DNA from: Allobosea thiooxidans
Lineage (GTDB): Bacteria > Pseudomonadota > Alphaproteobacteria > Rhizobiales > Beijerinckiaceae
Length of the DNA stretch: 64,000 nt
Direction: 5' to 3'
Assembly: GCF_900168195.1 (NCBI RefSeq)
Contig: NZ_FUYX01000004.1
Span: 372,001 to 436,000 of the forward strand
Made by a program: the position numbers and the translations under genes. This document shows positions 42,968 to 52,172 of this stretch, piece by piece (position 1 is the stretch's first letter; every line of letters begins with the position of its first letter). Below the pieces are notes generated by a model. It made no database searches. It worked only from the letters and a program-made list of their open reading frames with translations, and was not told where the DNA came from.

Positions 42968-45778
42968 GTGACAGCATCCCCCGCCCCGCCGAAGCTGCCG
43001 CTGGCCGACATGCTGCTGAACCCCGAAGCGGGGATCGCACATCTGTTCGAGGCCGCGCGACGGCGCGACAAGGCCGAGAAGCGCCAGCTTCTCGTCGCTG
43101 CGCTCCGGCAGCTGCTCGACGACGGCCATGCTTCGGCCCGGGCGATCCTGGCGGGTCCGCGGGGTGGGCTCGCCTGCGCCCATCGGCTCTCGGCGGTGAT
43201 GGATGCCGTCGTGATCGGGCTGCACAAGGCGGCGACAGCTCATTTCTACCCTGCCGACAACCCGTCGCAGTCGGAACGGATCGCGGTCGTCGCCGTCGGC
43301 GGCTATGGCCGCGGCACGCTGGCGCCCGGCTCCGACGTCGATCTGCTCTTCCTCTTCCCGCACAAGCAGACCGCCTGGGGCGAGAGCGTCGTCGAATCCC
43401 TGCTCTACCCGCTCTGGGACCTGAAGCTGAAGACCGGCCATTCGGTGCGCTCGATCGACGATTGCGTGCGGGAAGCCCGCGCCGACATGACGATCCGGAC
43501 CGCCCTGCTGGAGGCGCGCTTCCTGGCCGGCGACCGCTCCCTGTTCGAGGAGATGACGCGCCGCTTCGATGCCGAGGTCGTGGAGGGCACGGCCGCCGCC
43601 TTCACCGAGGCAAAGCTCGCCGAGCGCGAGACGCGGGTGCAGCGGGCCGGCGCCTCGCGCTATCTGGTCGAGCCCAACGTCAAGGACGGCAAGGGCGGCC
43701 TGCGCGACCTCAACACGCTGTTCTGGATCGCCAAATACGCCTACCGCGTCCAGGATGTGCGGGAGCTGGTCGCGGCCGGGCTCTTCGACAAGGATGAGCT
43801 GCAGATGTTCCAGCGCTCGGAGGAATTCCTCTGGCGCGTGCGCTGCTGGCTGCATTTCATCACTGGGCGCGCCGAGGAGCGGCTCTCCTTCGACCTGCAG
43901 CGCCAGGTGGCGGCCGCGATCGGTTATGCCGGCCGCAGCGGCCAGGCGCCGGTCGAGCGCTTCATGAAGGCCTATTTCCTCATCGCCAAGGATGTCGGGG
44001 ACCTCACCGCGATCGTCTGCGCGGCGCTGGAAGCGCGCCAGCAGAAGCCGCGCGCGACGCTCTCGCGACTGCTCGGCTCCTTCACCAAGCGCAAGCGCGA
44101 GCGCTCGCTGGGCCATCGCGATTTCAAGCTGACGAGCCAGCGGCTCGACGTCGTCGACGACAGCGCCTTCGAGCGCGATCCGGTCAACCTGCTCAGGCTC
44201 TACGAGATCGCCAGCCGCGAGGATCTCGCCATCCATCCGGATGCGAGCAGGCTCGTCACGCAATCGCTCCGCCTGGTCACGCCGGGCCTGCGCAACGACC
44301 CAGAGGCCAACCGCATCTTCCTCGAGATCCTCACCGCCAGGCGTTCGCCGGAGATCGTGCTGCGGCGCATGAACGAATCCGGCCTGCTCGGCCGCTTCAT
44401 CCCGGATTTCGGCCGGGTCGTCGCGATGATGCAGTTCAACATGTACCACCACTACACGGTGGACGAGCATCTGATCCGGGCGATCGGCGTGCTGGCCGAG
44501 ATCGATGCCGGCGCGCTCGAGGCGGAACATCCGCTGGCCAACGAGATCATGCCGAGCATCGCCAACCGGCGCGCGCTCTATGTCGCGCTCTTCCTGCACG
44601 ACATCGCCAAGGGACGGCCGGAGGACCATTCGCTCGCCGGCGCGCGCATCGCCCGCAAGCTCGGTCCGCGCTTCGGCCTGACCACTGCACAGACCGAAAC
44701 GGTGGCCTGGCTGGTCGAACACCATTTGGACATGTCGACCGTGGCGCAGAGCCGCGACCTCGGCGACCCCAAGACGATCGAGAGCTTCGCAGCCACCGTG
44801 CAGACGCTGGAGCGGCTCAAGCTCCTGCTGGTCCTCACCGTGGCGGACATCAAGGCGGTCGGCCCCGGCGTCTGGAACGGCTGGAAGGGGCAATTGCTGC
44901 GCACGCTCTATTACGAGACCGAGCTCGTATTGACCGGCGGCCATTCGGCCGTCGAGCGCAAGGTGCGCGTCCAGGCCAAGCAGGAAGCGCTGCGCGAACG
45001 CCTGGCGGACTGGAGCAGCGCGGATCGGGAGGCCTATATCGCGCGCCACTACCCGGCCTACTGGATCAAGGTCGACCCGGAGCAGCAGGAGAAGCATGCG
45101 CGTTTCCTGCGCGAGGCCGAGCAGGCGGGGCGCACCACCGCGACCATCGTCGAGACCGACCAGTTCCGCGGCGTGACCGAGCTCACCGTGCTGGCGCCCG
45201 ACCATCCGCGCCTGCTCGCCATCGTCACCGGCGCCTGTGCGGCGGCCGGCGGCAACATCGTCGACGCCCAGATCTTCACGACCAGCGACGGGCTGGTGCT
45301 CGACACCATCTCGGTCTCGCGCGCCTTCGACCGCGACGACGACGAACTGCGCCGGGCCGAGCGGATCGCCGCGGCCATCGAGCGGGCGCTGAAGGGCGAG
45401 ATCAAGATCGCCGATCTGGTGGCGCAGCGCCGGGCGCCGCCACCGCGCGGCCAGACCTTCCAGGTGCAGCCCGAGGTCATCATCGACAACGTGCTCTCGG
45501 CGCGCCACACGGTGCTGGAGGTGTCCGGCCTCGACCGGCCGGGCCTGCTCTACGACCTGACCACCGCGATCGGAAAGCTCAACCTCAACATCGCCTCGGC
45601 CCATATCGCGACCTTCGGCGAGAAGGCGGTCGACGTGTTCTACGTCACCGACCTGACCCACGCGAAGATCGTCTCGACCGGGCGGCAGCTCAACATCCGC
45701 AAGGCCCTGCTCGAGGTCTTCAGCATCGAGGGGGAGAAAGCCGCAACGGCAAAGTCCAAGCTGCCGGCGCGCGCTTGA
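42968..45778 (+). CDS. glnD: Bifunctional PII uridylyltransferase/uridylyl-removing enzyme
   Basis: A 936-residue nitrogen sensor that uridylylates PII proteins when glutamine is low and removes UMP when it is high. The nucleotidyltransferase motif GGYGRGTLAPGSDVD lies at about 111-125; the HD domain holds ALFLHDIAKGRPEDHSLAG and EHHLDMS; two ACT domains near the C-terminus (TVLAPDHPRLLAIVTGAC and EVSGLDRPGLLYDLTTAI) bind glutamine. The start is uncertain: GTG at 42968 is favoured over GTG at 42929. A near-consensus TATAAT at 42898-42903 lies upstream. Divergent from the SAM-II importer. Confidence 0.96.
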   Translation: MTASPAPPKLPLADMLLNPEAGIAHLFEAARRRDKAEKRQLLVAALRQLLDDGHASARAILAGPRGGLACAHRLSAVMDAVVIGLHKAATAHFYPADNPSQSERIAVVAVGGYGRGTLAPGSDVDLLFLFPHKQTAWGESVVESLLYPLWDLKLKTGHSVRSIDDCVREARADMTIRTALLEARFLAGDRSLFEEMTRRFDAEVVEGTAAAFTEAKLAERETRVQRAGASRYLVEPNVKDGKGGLRDLNTLFWIAKYAYRVQDVRELVAAGLFDKDELQMFQRSEEFLWRVRCWLHFITGRAEERLSFDLQRQVAAAIGYAGRSGQAPVERFMKAYFLIAKDVGDLTAIVCAALEARQQKPRATLSRLLGSFTKRKRERSLGHRDFKLTSQRLDVVDDSAFERDPVNLLRLYEIASREDLAIHPDASRLVTQSLRLVTPGLRNDPEANRIFLEILTARRSPEIVLRRMNESGLLGRFIPDFGRVVAMMQFNMYHHYTVDEHLIRAIGVLAEIDAGALEAEHPLANEIMPSIANRRALYVALFLHDIAKGRPEDHSLAGARIARKLGPRFGLTTAQTETVAWLVEHHLDMSTVAQSRDLGDPKTIESFAATVQTLERLKLLLVLTVADIKAVGPGVWNGWKGQLLRTLYYETELVLTGGHSAVERKVRVQAKQEALRERLADWSSADREAYIARHYPAYWIKVDPEQQEKHARFLREAEQAGRTTATIVETDQFRGVTELTVLAPDHPRLLAIVTGACAAAGGNIVDAQIFTTSDGLVLDTISVSRAFDRDDDELRRAERIAAAIERALKGEIKIADLVAQRRAPPPRGQTFQVQPEVIIDNVLSARHTVLEVSGLDRPGLLYDLTTAIGKLNLNIASAHIATFGEKAVDVFYVTDLTHAKIVSTGRQLNIRKALLEVFSIEGEKAATAKSKLPARA

Positions 45779-46003
45779 TTTAAGCCGCCATAAGCCCGAT
45801 ATCCGGCACGAACGCGGCTGTGCCCGGCACCTGACCGGCAAGACTCCCGGCGAAGGGCGGCACGGCCAGCCAGAGCATGATCCGATCCGCTTGCGATCCA
45901 GGCCGACCGGACCATGTTCTATTGGAACTTGGGAGACGGATTCGCCGTTCCGGTGCTTCAATCGGATCGGTGCCAGCTCCAGCGAAGGGAATTGGAAGAC
46001 GCG

Positions 46004-46606
46004 ATGACGCAGAACCCTGCGACGGAAGACCCCAACCTCGAAGCCTCAGCCGACGCGCCCGAGCAGGCTGCCGCCACGGAGACCGGCCCCGAGGCGCAGA
46101 TCGTCAAGCTCCAGGCCGAACGCGACGACCTCAAGGACAAGCTGCTGCGGACGCTCGCCGAGATGGAGAATCTGCGCCGGCGCACCGAGCGCGAGATCGC
46201 CGACGCCAAGGCCTATTCCGTGACGAGCTTCGCCCGCGACATGCTCGGCTCCTCGGACAATCTGCGGCGCGCGCTCGAGAGCATGCCCGAAGCGGCCCGC
46301 AAGACCGCCGACGCGGCCACGACGGCGCTCTACGAGGGCGTCGAGCTGACCGAGCGCGAGCTGCTCAAGACGCTGGAGCGCCATGGCGTGCGCCGTATCG
46401 ACCCGCAGGGCGAGAAATTCGACCCGAACCTGCACCAGGCGATGTTCGAGGCGCCGGATGCCGGGATCGCCAAGGGCCTGGTTTCGAAGGTCGTTCAGGT
46501 CGGCTACAAGATCGGCGAGCGCGTCCTGCGCCCCGCACTGGTCGGCGTCTCGGCCGGCGCGCCGAAGGCGGCCGAGCCGCCAGCCGACGATTCCGCCAAG
46601 CACTGA
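46004..46606 (+). CDS. grpE: Nucleotide exchange factor GrpE
   Basis: A 200-residue cochaperone of DnaK. An acidic disordered start (about 1-45) leads into a long coiled coil ([33 protein letters not shown]), then the C-terminal beta domain ([45 protein letters not shown]). The ATG at 46004 has GGAAGA upstream; 30 more in-frame codons upstream are not supported. The gap after glnD (45779-46003) shows no gene. hrcA is not adjacent. Confidence 0.96.
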   Translation: MTQNPATEDPNLEASADAPEQAAATETGPEAQIVKLQAERDDLKDKLLRTLAEMENLRRRTEREIADAKAYSVTSFARDMLGSSDNLRRALESMPEAARKTADAATTALYEGVELTERELLKTLERHGVRRIDPQGEKFDPNLHQAMFEAPDAGIAKGLVSKVVQVGYKIGERVLRPALVGVSAGAPKAAEPPADDSAKH

Positions 46607-46610
46607 CCCC

Positions 46611-47231
46611 GTGTTCGAAGCCGCCGGCGTCGCCATCTTCGCGTTGACCGGCGCCATCGTCGCGGCCCGCAAGGGGATGGACCCGTTCGGCTTCATCCTG
46701 CTGGCGACGATCACGGGCGTGGGCGGGGGAACGCTGCGCGATCTGCTGCTCGACCGCCCCGTGTTCTGGGTGCAGGCCCCGACCGATGTGATTATCTGCA
46801 CGGCGATCGCGCTCAATTCATGGGCGCTGGCCTATCTCAGGCCGGGCCTCCTGGAAGGTTGGAGCGGCCGCAAGCTGCTGCTCTGGGCCGATGCGGCGGG
46901 GCTTTCGCTGTTTGCCGTCATCGGCACACTCAGAGGCCTCGATGCCGGCGTGCCGGTGCATTCCGCCGTCGCACTGGGCGCGATGACCGCGACCTTCGGC
47001 GGCATCCTGCGCGACGTCCTGGCCGGGGACCGGCCGATGGTGCTGTGGAGCCGCGACTTCTACGTCACCGCCGCCGCGGCCGGAGCGGCGATGACGGCCC
47101 TGCTCGTCGGACTCGGCCTGCCGGGACTCGTCGTGGTGCTGGGCGGCTCGGCGGCGGCTTTCGGGCTAAGGGCCGGCTCACTCCTGTTCGGCTGGTCGTT
47201 TCCGAAGCTGCCCGGGCAGCCGCCGCAATAG
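46611..47231 (+). CDS. TRIC-type cation channel family protein (UPF0126)
   Basis: A 206-residue membrane protein with about seven helices built from two repeated halves, each carrying the glycine-rich signature (ATITGVGGGTLRDLLLDRPVFW and MTATFGGILRDVLAGDRPMV). Bacterial members form trimeric monovalent-cation channels. The start is a GTG four bases after the grpE stop, so the two are probably co-transcribed. Confidence 0.92.
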   Translation: MFEAAGVAIFALTGAIVAARKGMDPFGFILLATITGVGGGTLRDLLLDRPVFWVQAPTDVIICTAIALNSWALAYLRPGLLEGWSGRKLLLWADAAGLSLFAVIGTLRGLDAGVPVHSAVALGAMTATFGGILRDVLAGDRPMVLWSRDFYVTAAAAGAAMTALLVGLGLPGLVVVLGGSAAAFGLRAGSLLFGWSFPKLPGQPPQ

Positions 47232-47270
47232 AGCATGCGCGACCAGGTCGCGGCGCCGTCGAACCGGGCA

Positions 47271-47894
47271 CTAGCCAGCCGGCTTCGTCACCCGCCTGAG
47301 CGTCAGATTGATCCGCCCGCCTTCCGGCAGCAAGGTCGAGGAGCCGGCCAGAATGCGGTCGATGCCGTGATAGGCCAGCCGCGCCTCTCCGCCGAAGAGC
47401 AGCACGTCGCCGGAGGCGAGCTTCAGCGAGACCGTCTTGCCGCCCCGCTCGGTGCCACCGATGCGGAAAAGGGCGGCGTCGCCCAGCGAGACCGACAGGA
47501 CCGGCGCATCGAATTCCTGCTCGTCACGATCCTGATGCAGGCCCATCTTCGCGCCGGCCGCGTAGAAATTGACCAGGCAGGCCTCGGGCGGATGCGGGTA
47601 GCCCGCGAGCTCTTCCCAGAGGGCGAGCAGCGGCGCCGGCATCAGCGGCCAGGGTTCGCCGGTCTCCGGATGCAGCGGCTGATAGCGATAGCCCCGTTCG
47701 TCGGAAACCCAGCCGAGCGGCCCGCAATTGGTCATCCGAACCGAGAAGGGCTTGCCCGTCTTCGGCATGCGCGGCTGGAAGAACGGCGCCTTGCGAGCGA
47801 CGGCGCGAAGCTCCGCCAGCAGCGCCGCCTGCTCTGCCGGCGCGAGCCGGCCCGGCCAGTGGACGACGCCCGGTGCGACGGCGATCCGGGTCAT
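47271..47894 (-). CDS. alkB: Alpha-ketoglutarate-dependent DNA repair dioxygenase AlkB
   Basis: A 207-residue Fe(II)/2-oxoglutarate enzyme that reverses N-alkyl damage on DNA/RNA bases. The metal triad is His120-x-Asp122 (GLHQDRDE) and His176 (AYHGIDRI); the oxoglutarate-binding RINLTLRRV follows at about 194-202. It starts two bases after the dapB stop, so the repair enzyme is carried on the dapB transcript and no Ada-type control is seen. Confidence 0.95.
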   Translation of the reverse strand: MTRIAVAPGVVHWPGRLAPAEQAALLAELRAVARKAPFFQPRMPKTGKPFSVRMTNCGPLGWVSDERGYRYQPLHPETGEPWPLMPAPLLALWEELAGYPHPPEACLVNFYAAGAKMGLHQDRDEQEFDAPVLSVSLGDAALFRIGGTERGGKTVSLKLASGDVLLFGGEARLAYHGIDRILAGSSTLLPEGGRINLTLRRVTKPAG

Positions 47895-47896
47895 GG

Positions 47897-48712
47897 TCAG
47901 AGCGTGTCGAGGCCGAGCACGTCGGCCATCGAATACAGTCCCGGCGCACGCCCCCTGCCCCAGAGCGCGGCCTTGACGGCGCCCTGCGCGAAAAGGCTGC
48001 GATCCTCGGCGACATGGGCGAGCTCGAGCCGCTCGCCGGCGCCGGCGAAGATGACCTTGTGGTCGCCGACCACGGTGCCACCGCGCAGCGCCGCGAAGCC
48101 GATCATGCCCGGCGCACGCGCGCCGGTGATGCCGTCGCGGCCGGCGACGCGCTGCTGCGCCAGATCGACCGCGCGGCCTTCCGCCGCCGCCTCGCCGAGG
48201 AGGACGGCCGTGCCGGAGGGCGCATCGACCTTCATCCGGTGATGCATCTCGACGATCTCGATGTCCCAGTCGGTGCCGAGCGTCGCGGCGACCTTGCGCA
48301 CCAGCGCCGCCAGCAGATTGACGCCGAGACTCATATTGCCGGAGCGAATAATCGGGGTATGTGTCGCGGCCGCGGCCAGCCGGGCGAGATGGGCGGGCTC
48401 CAGTCCGGTCGTGCCCACGACGTGCAGGATGCGCGCCTGCGCGGCGAGATCGGCGAAGGCGACCGTCGCGTCCGGTGCGGTGAAATCGAGGACACCGTCG
48501 GCCGCAGCGAAAGCGGCGGGTGCATCGTCCGTCATCGCGACGCCAAGCGGCGGCAGGCCCGCCAGCAGCCCGGCATCCTCGCCGATGGAGGCAGCGCCCG
48601 GCCGCTCGACGGCCGCAACCAGCCGGCAGCCTTCGGCCTGGTCGATCGCGCGGATCAGCATCCGGCCCATCCGCCCGGCGGCACCGACGACGACGAGACG
48701 CATGTCACTCAT
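47897..48712 (-). CDS. dapB: 4-hydroxy-tetrahydrodipicolinate reductase
   Basis: A 271-residue NAD(P)H-dependent enzyme of lysine/DAP synthesis. The Rossmann motif [16 protein letters not shown] is at about 7-22; the active-site region [18 protein letters not shown] contains the catalytic His pair and Lys; [32 protein letters not shown] closes the fold. First gene of dapB-alkB on the minus strand. Confidence 0.97.
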   Translation of the reverse strand: MSDMRLVVVGAAGRMGRMLIRAIDQAEGCRLVAAVERPGAASIGEDAGLLAGLPPLGVAMTDDAPAAFAAADGVLDFTAPDATVAFADLAAQARILHVVGTTGLEPAHLARLAAAATHTPIIRSGNMSLGVNLLAALVRKVAATLGTDWDIEIVEMHHRMKVDAPSGTAVLLGEAAAEGRAVDLAQQRVAGRDGITGARAPGMIGFAALRGGTVVGDHKVIFAGAGERLELAHVAEDRSLFAQGAVKAALWGRGRAPGLYSMADVLGLDTL

Positions 48713-48818
48713 GGAAGGCGGACTCCGGATTCACCCTGCTGCGACAACAGATGTCGCTGGCCAGTAGCGCAATAGGGCGATTTCCGCCAGCGGCACACCC
48801 GAAACCCGCGCAATGCAA

Positions 48819-48842
48819 AACGGCCGGGTTGCCCCGGCCGTT
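48819..48842 (-). terminator. Terminator of the Tim44-domain gene
   Basis: AACGGCCGGG and CCCGGCCGTT form a perfect 10-bp stem with a 4-base loop. On the minus strand it is followed by TTTGCATTG, just after the stop of the gene at 48866. A good intrinsic terminator. Confidence 0.75.
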
Positions 48843-48865
48843 CCGATTTCTCGCGATGACGAGGC

Positions 48866-49846
48866 TCAAGCCGCCTGCTGGATACCCGAGAGCTTCCAGG
48901 GGCCGCCGCGCTCGCGCAGGAAGGTCCAGTATTCCTTGACCTCCTGGGCCTGCGTCGGATTGCCGTCGACGACCTGGCCGCTCTTGCGGTCGTAAAGCGC
49001 GTTGATCAGGCTGAAGCGCATCGCGACGGTGGCGTAGTCGGCATCACCCTCGCGCCAGGCCTGGGACAGGTCGCCCTGCAGCAGCTTGACGTCGGAGACG
49101 CGGTCGGCGACGCCGCGGCGGGCGTTCTCCGACAGATCCTCGTCGAAATAGCCGAACATCTCGGAGGTGGTGCGCTGGCGCAGGCCGGCCTCGTCCTCGT
49201 TCGAATAGGCGGTGTTGATCTCCCCGAGCAGGCGCTCGAAGCTGTTGAAGTCCTCGCCGGCGAGCTCGATCGGCTGGGGCTGCACGGCCGCGGCCGCGGC
49301 GCCACCGCCGAAGCCGCCCATGCGGGCCGCGGCCGGCTGCGGCGCGTCATGGCCCTGGCGGGCATAGGGCGCGCCGGCGCCGGCGAGCTGCGGCTCGGAG
49401 CGGCGGCGGAAGAAGCGGATGGCCAGCATCACGATGCCGGCGATCAGCGCGAGCTGGAGCAGGAAGCCGAGAACGCCGGCGAGCGAAGCCAGGCCGCCGA
49501 AGAAGCCTGAGCCGGACAGCATGCCGAACAGGCCCGCACCGAGCAGACCTGCGCCGATACCCATCATCATGTTGCGGGCGAAGGACGGCCGGGCGGCCTG
49601 CGCCGCAGCCGCACCGGCCGAAGGACCGGCCATGGACGGCGACGGCGAGGGAGCCGAGCGCTGGAAGGTCTGGGCGCCGCCCGGCGTCGTGTTCGTGGAC
49701 GGCGGCGCGCTGTTGGTGAACGAGCCGCGGCTGCCCGAGCTGCGGCCACCGCCCGGACGGGCTTCGGCCACCAGCGGCACGAGCATCAGGGCCCCGACAA
49801 CCAGGGCGACGGCGCGTCCACGACGGGCGAGCGAAATCAGAGACAT
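48866..49846 (-). CDS. Tim44-domain membrane protein
   Basis: A 326-residue protein. A signal or anchor segment (AVALVVGALMLVPLVAEA) is followed by a Ser/Pro/Gly-rich linker, two membrane segments (about residues 92-143) and a C-terminal Tim44-like domain (about 200-315: EDFNSFERLLGEINTAYSNEDEAGLRQRTTSEMFGYFDEDLSENARRG). Related alphaproteobacterial proteins (TimA/TimB type) are thought to act in membrane protein biogenesis. GGGAGGAACA directly precedes the ATG at 49846. It ends at a strong terminator. Confidence 0.9.
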   Translation of the reverse strand: MSLISLARRGRAVALVVGALMLVPLVAEARPGGGRSSGSRGSFTNSAPPSTNTTPGGAQTFQRSAPSPSPSMAGPSAGAAAAQAARPSFARNMMMGIGAGLLGAGLFGMLSGSGFFGGLASLAGVLGFLLQLALIAGIVMLAIRFFRRRSEPQLAGAGAPYARQGHDAPQPAAARMGGFGGGAAAAAVQPQPIELAGEDFNSFERLLGEINTAYSNEDEAGLRQRTTSEMFGYFDEDLSENARRGVADRVSDVKLLQGDLSQAWREGDADYATVAMRFSLINALYDRKSGQVVDGNPTQAQEVKEYWTFLRERGGPWKLSGIQQAA

Positions 49847-50041
49847 TGTTCCTCCCGGAGCCCCCAACGGGCCCAACCGGCACGCAATATGGAGAGCGAT
49901 CGCGGGCCGCGCAAGACGCCATCCGGCTAACAGACTGAAATCCCTTACTATTTCAAATCAATGCATAATTATTCGTCGCGATCGGGTGCGCGTGGTAAAC
50001 TTCGAAGCCATCTCGCCATGCGAAGGCGGTGGGAGAGCGCC

Positions 50042-50341
50042 ATGACCGGATCCGGACCGAGGCCTCACCGACACAGGGCGTTGAGCTGGTTGCTCGCGCT
50101 GGCCGTTTTGCTGCTGATCAGCGAAGCCGCCGCAGCCGGCGAGCCCGCCGTCGCGCTGGATCCGCCCCGCCTCGCCCAGGCGCCGGAGCCGCTCTGCTTC
50201 TGCTGGAATGACGGCCGAAAGATCGCGGAGGGCTCGATGTCCTGCATCCGCACCACGCAGGGCCGGCGGCTCGCCACCTGCGGCCGGGTCGTCAACATGA
50301 TGTCCTGGCAGATTTCCGAGACCGACTGCCCCGAAAGCTGA
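50042..50341 (+). CDS. Small secreted cysteine-rich protein, unknown
   Basis: A 99-residue protein with a signal peptide (LSWLLALAVLLLISEAAAAGEP). The mature domain has five cysteines (in LCFCWNDGRKI, MSCIRTT, ATCGRVV, TDCPES), suggesting disulfides. The ATG at 50042 follows GGGAGAG. Family not recognised. Divergent from the Tim44-domain gene across an AT-rich spacer and followed by a strong hairpin. Confidence 0.75.
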   Translation: MTGSGPRPHRHRALSWLLALAVLLLISEAAAAGEPAVALDPPRLAQAPEPLCFCWNDGRKIAEGSMSCIRTTQGRRLATCGRVVNMMSWQISETDCPES

Positions 50342-50373
50342 GACGCTTTCCGGAGCGAGGCCACCAAAGAGAA

Positions 50374-50402
50374 ACGCCGCCGGGAGCTTCCCGGCGGCGT
50401 TG
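50374..50402. terminator. Strong bidirectional terminator hairpin
   Basis: AACGCCGCCGGGA and TCCCGGCGGCGTT form a long perfect stem around a tiny loop. It lies between the converging small secreted protein gene (stop 50341) and the 27-residue peptide gene (stop 50448). On the minus strand it is followed by TCTCTTTGG. Confidence 0.75.
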
Positions 50403-50447
50403 CTTCTATGGCTCTTGTGGTCCTAGCGACTTCGAGACTGACCCCCG

Positions 50448-50531
50448 TCAGAACGCTCCCAGAACGATCGCCATCATGAACACGAAGGCCGCACCCATGA
50501 TCAATCGGTCGAGACGTAGCGTGACACTCAT
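50448..50531 (-). CDS. 27-residue membrane micropeptide
   Basis: A very short gene. Reading from 50531 on the minus strand gives MSVTLRLDRLIMGAAFVFMM then AIVLGAF and a TGA stop: a basic N-terminus followed by one hydrophobic helix of about 16 residues. Support comes from a near-perfect ribosome site, AGGAGGG five bases before the ATG, from a strong hairpin after the stop and from a CtrA-type box upstream at 50636. It should sit singly in the inner membrane. No function can be assigned; it could regulate a larger membrane protein. Confidence 0.7.
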   Translation of the reverse strand: MSVTLRLDRLIMGAAFVFMMAIVLGAF

Positions 50532-50924
50532 CACACCCTCCTGTGTCATTGACCTGTCGCGGAAGCTACCCAGAACTGAGGGAGGCCGCAAGGGGGCAGC
50601 ATCGTGGCACCGGCCGGGCGGAGGCTAGATCATCCTTAAAACTTGCTTAACCCATTGATTAGATTTGGGGATACTTCTTCCGTCAAATTGTCGCGGCCTC
50701 GGCTCGACCTTTGGCCGCCACAGCGGCGCCATCTTTCCGGAGCGCGCATCGGCGCTGTTCTTGGGAATGCCGGAACGGTGGGCCGCCGCCCCTCGAAGGG
50801 CTGCCGATTAACGCCGGACCGAAGGGCATTAAGTGCCGATTCACCACCCCGCCAAAGTTAATCCGGCTGTGGCGGCCGAGGCGCAGTCGGTTGAGAAAGC
50901 GTTCACCAAGCGCTTCGCATTTGA
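50532..50924. other. 393-base region between micropeptide and extensin-like gene
   Basis: No convincing gene. It holds the ribosome site of the micropeptide, the CtrA-type box at 50636-50650, and an AT-richer stretch with further TTAA half sites (50813, 50830, 50859) ahead of the extensin-like gene. A 72-codon frame at 50643-50861 has no ribosome site and unlikely composition. Confidence 0.6.
50636..50650. promoter_or_regulatory. CtrA-type binding box (TTAA-N7-TTAAC)
   Basis: TTAAAACTTGCTTAA followed by CC matches the full CtrA consensus TTAA-N7-TTAAC. It lies 105 bases upstream of the micropeptide gene and 275 bases upstream of the extensin-like lipoprotein gene on the other strand. CtrA is the cell-cycle response regulator of alphaproteobacteria. 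Confidence 0.6.
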
Positions 50925-52082
50925 ATGGTCATGCGACGCGCAAAACTCGCCCTCATCGCACTCGGCCTCGTCGGCGCAGCCGGCCTGGCGGGTTGCGGCA
51001 AGTTCCAGAAGCCCCAGCGCGCCGCCTGGCGCGACCAGGCGGAGGCCGCCTGCATGGCCTCCCGGCAGGTCCAGCTGTCCGCCTATGTCAGCCTGCGCGG
51101 CAAGGCGATTGACGGGCCGGGCACCTGCGGCATGCAGCAGCCGCTCAAGGTCTCGGCCTTCTCGAATGGCGGCATCGGCCTGACCAGCGCCGCCACCCTC
51201 TCCTGCCCCGTGGTCGCGACCACGGACAAATGGCTGGCGGAGGTGGTACAGCCGGCGGCGATGAACATCCTCGGCGCACAGGTCATCGAGCTCCGCGCCG
51301 GCTCCTATTCCTGCCGCGCGATGAACAACGGCACGGGGACGCGGCGCACTTCGGAGCATGCCTTCGGCAACGCCGTCGACGTCTTCTCCTTCCGCCTGAA
51401 CGACAACCGCGTCGTCACCGTGAAGGACGGCTGGCGCGGCTCGCCGGAGGAGCAGAACTTCCTGCGCGAGGTCTTCGTCGGCGCCTGCGAGCACTTCTCG
51501 ACCGTGCTCGGCCCGGGCGCCGATCCGATGCATTACGACCATTTCCATATCGACCTGGCCCGGCACGCCAAGGGCCGGCACATCTGCAAGCCGGTCATCA
51601 AGTACACGCCGAACTACAACCTGCCGCCACCGGATCCGGCCCGGACGTACTCATCGGCCCGGGCGCTGCCGCGCGGCTCCGCGCCGCCGGCCGACACGAT
51701 GGTCGCAGGCGGCGGGCTGCTCCGGCAGCCGAGCGACGGCCTGCGCCCGCCGGGCGCGGTGCAGGGCGGCTATCCGGTCGCCAGCTACGCCCAGGGCCAA
51801 AGCCAGGGCCTCGACGCGCAGCGCCGCTATCTGGAGCAGCCGGGCTATCGCCCGCAGCAGCAGGGCGCGCAGCGTGCCTACCAGCCGCAGCCGCTGCCGA
51901 GCGAGGCCGGCGGCCCGCTATCGCTGCAGGGAGCCGTGGCGCCGACGGAGGAGGATATCCTCGGCGACGAGGGCGGAACCGGCGTGGTCGACCAGGAGGG
52001 CTATGACCAGGCCCAACCGCAGATCAACCCGCAGCACGACCCCTTCGCCTACAGCTCGGGGCGCGCGCCGCCGCGGCGCTAG
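50925..52082 (+). CDS. Extensin-like lipoprotein (probable cell-wall peptidase fold)
   Basis: A 385-residue protein. The signal ends in a lipobox (LGLVGAAGLAGC), so it is a lipoprotein. The extensin-like C-terminal domain family (related to M15 D-Ala-D-Ala peptidases) covers about residues 35-220: ISLRGKAIDGPGTC-like start, CRAMNNGTGTRRTSEHAFGNAVDVFSF and MHYDHFHIDLARHAKGRHIC, with the likely zinc His/Asp residues. The last ~150 residues are a Gln/Pro/Gly-rich low-complexity tail. ATGs at 50925 and 50931; neither has a strong ribosome site. It faces mepA, another cell-wall enzyme. Confidence 0.88.
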   Translation: MVMRRAKLALIALGLVGAAGLAGCGKFQKPQRAAWRDQAEAACMASRQVQLSAYVSLRGKAIDGPGTCGMQQPLKVSAFSNGGIGLTSAATLSCPVVATTDKWLAEVVQPAAMNILGAQVIELRAGSYSCRAMNNGTGTRRTSEHAFGNAVDVFSFRLNDNRVVTVKDGWRGSPEEQNFLREVFVGACEHFSTVLGPGADPMHYDHFHIDLARHAKGRHICKPVIKYTPNYNLPPPDPARTYSSARALPRGSAPPADTMVAGGGLLRQPSDGLRPPGAVQGGYPVASYAQGQSQGLDAQRRYLEQPGYRPQQQGAQRAYQPQPLPSEAGGPLSLQGAVAPTEEDILGDEGGTGVVDQEGYDQAQPQINPQHDPFAYSSGRAPPRR

Positions 52083-52172
52083 ATCGCCATGCGTCCCACC
52101 GGACGCAAAATGGCGATCCAGCCCTTGGCCAGCATCGGACTTTCCGATTTCCGGTCCGATGCTCAGCCCGCC

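Noticed and set aside
42932..45961. A 1009-codon open frame antisense to glnD
   Set aside because: The glnD strand encodes every expected domain; the opposite frame has low-complexity Arg/Asp/Gly-rich composition and arises from high GC and codon bias.
50643..50861. A possible 72-residue gene ahead of the extensin-like gene
   Set aside because: No ribosome site, unusual composition and no family resemblance.
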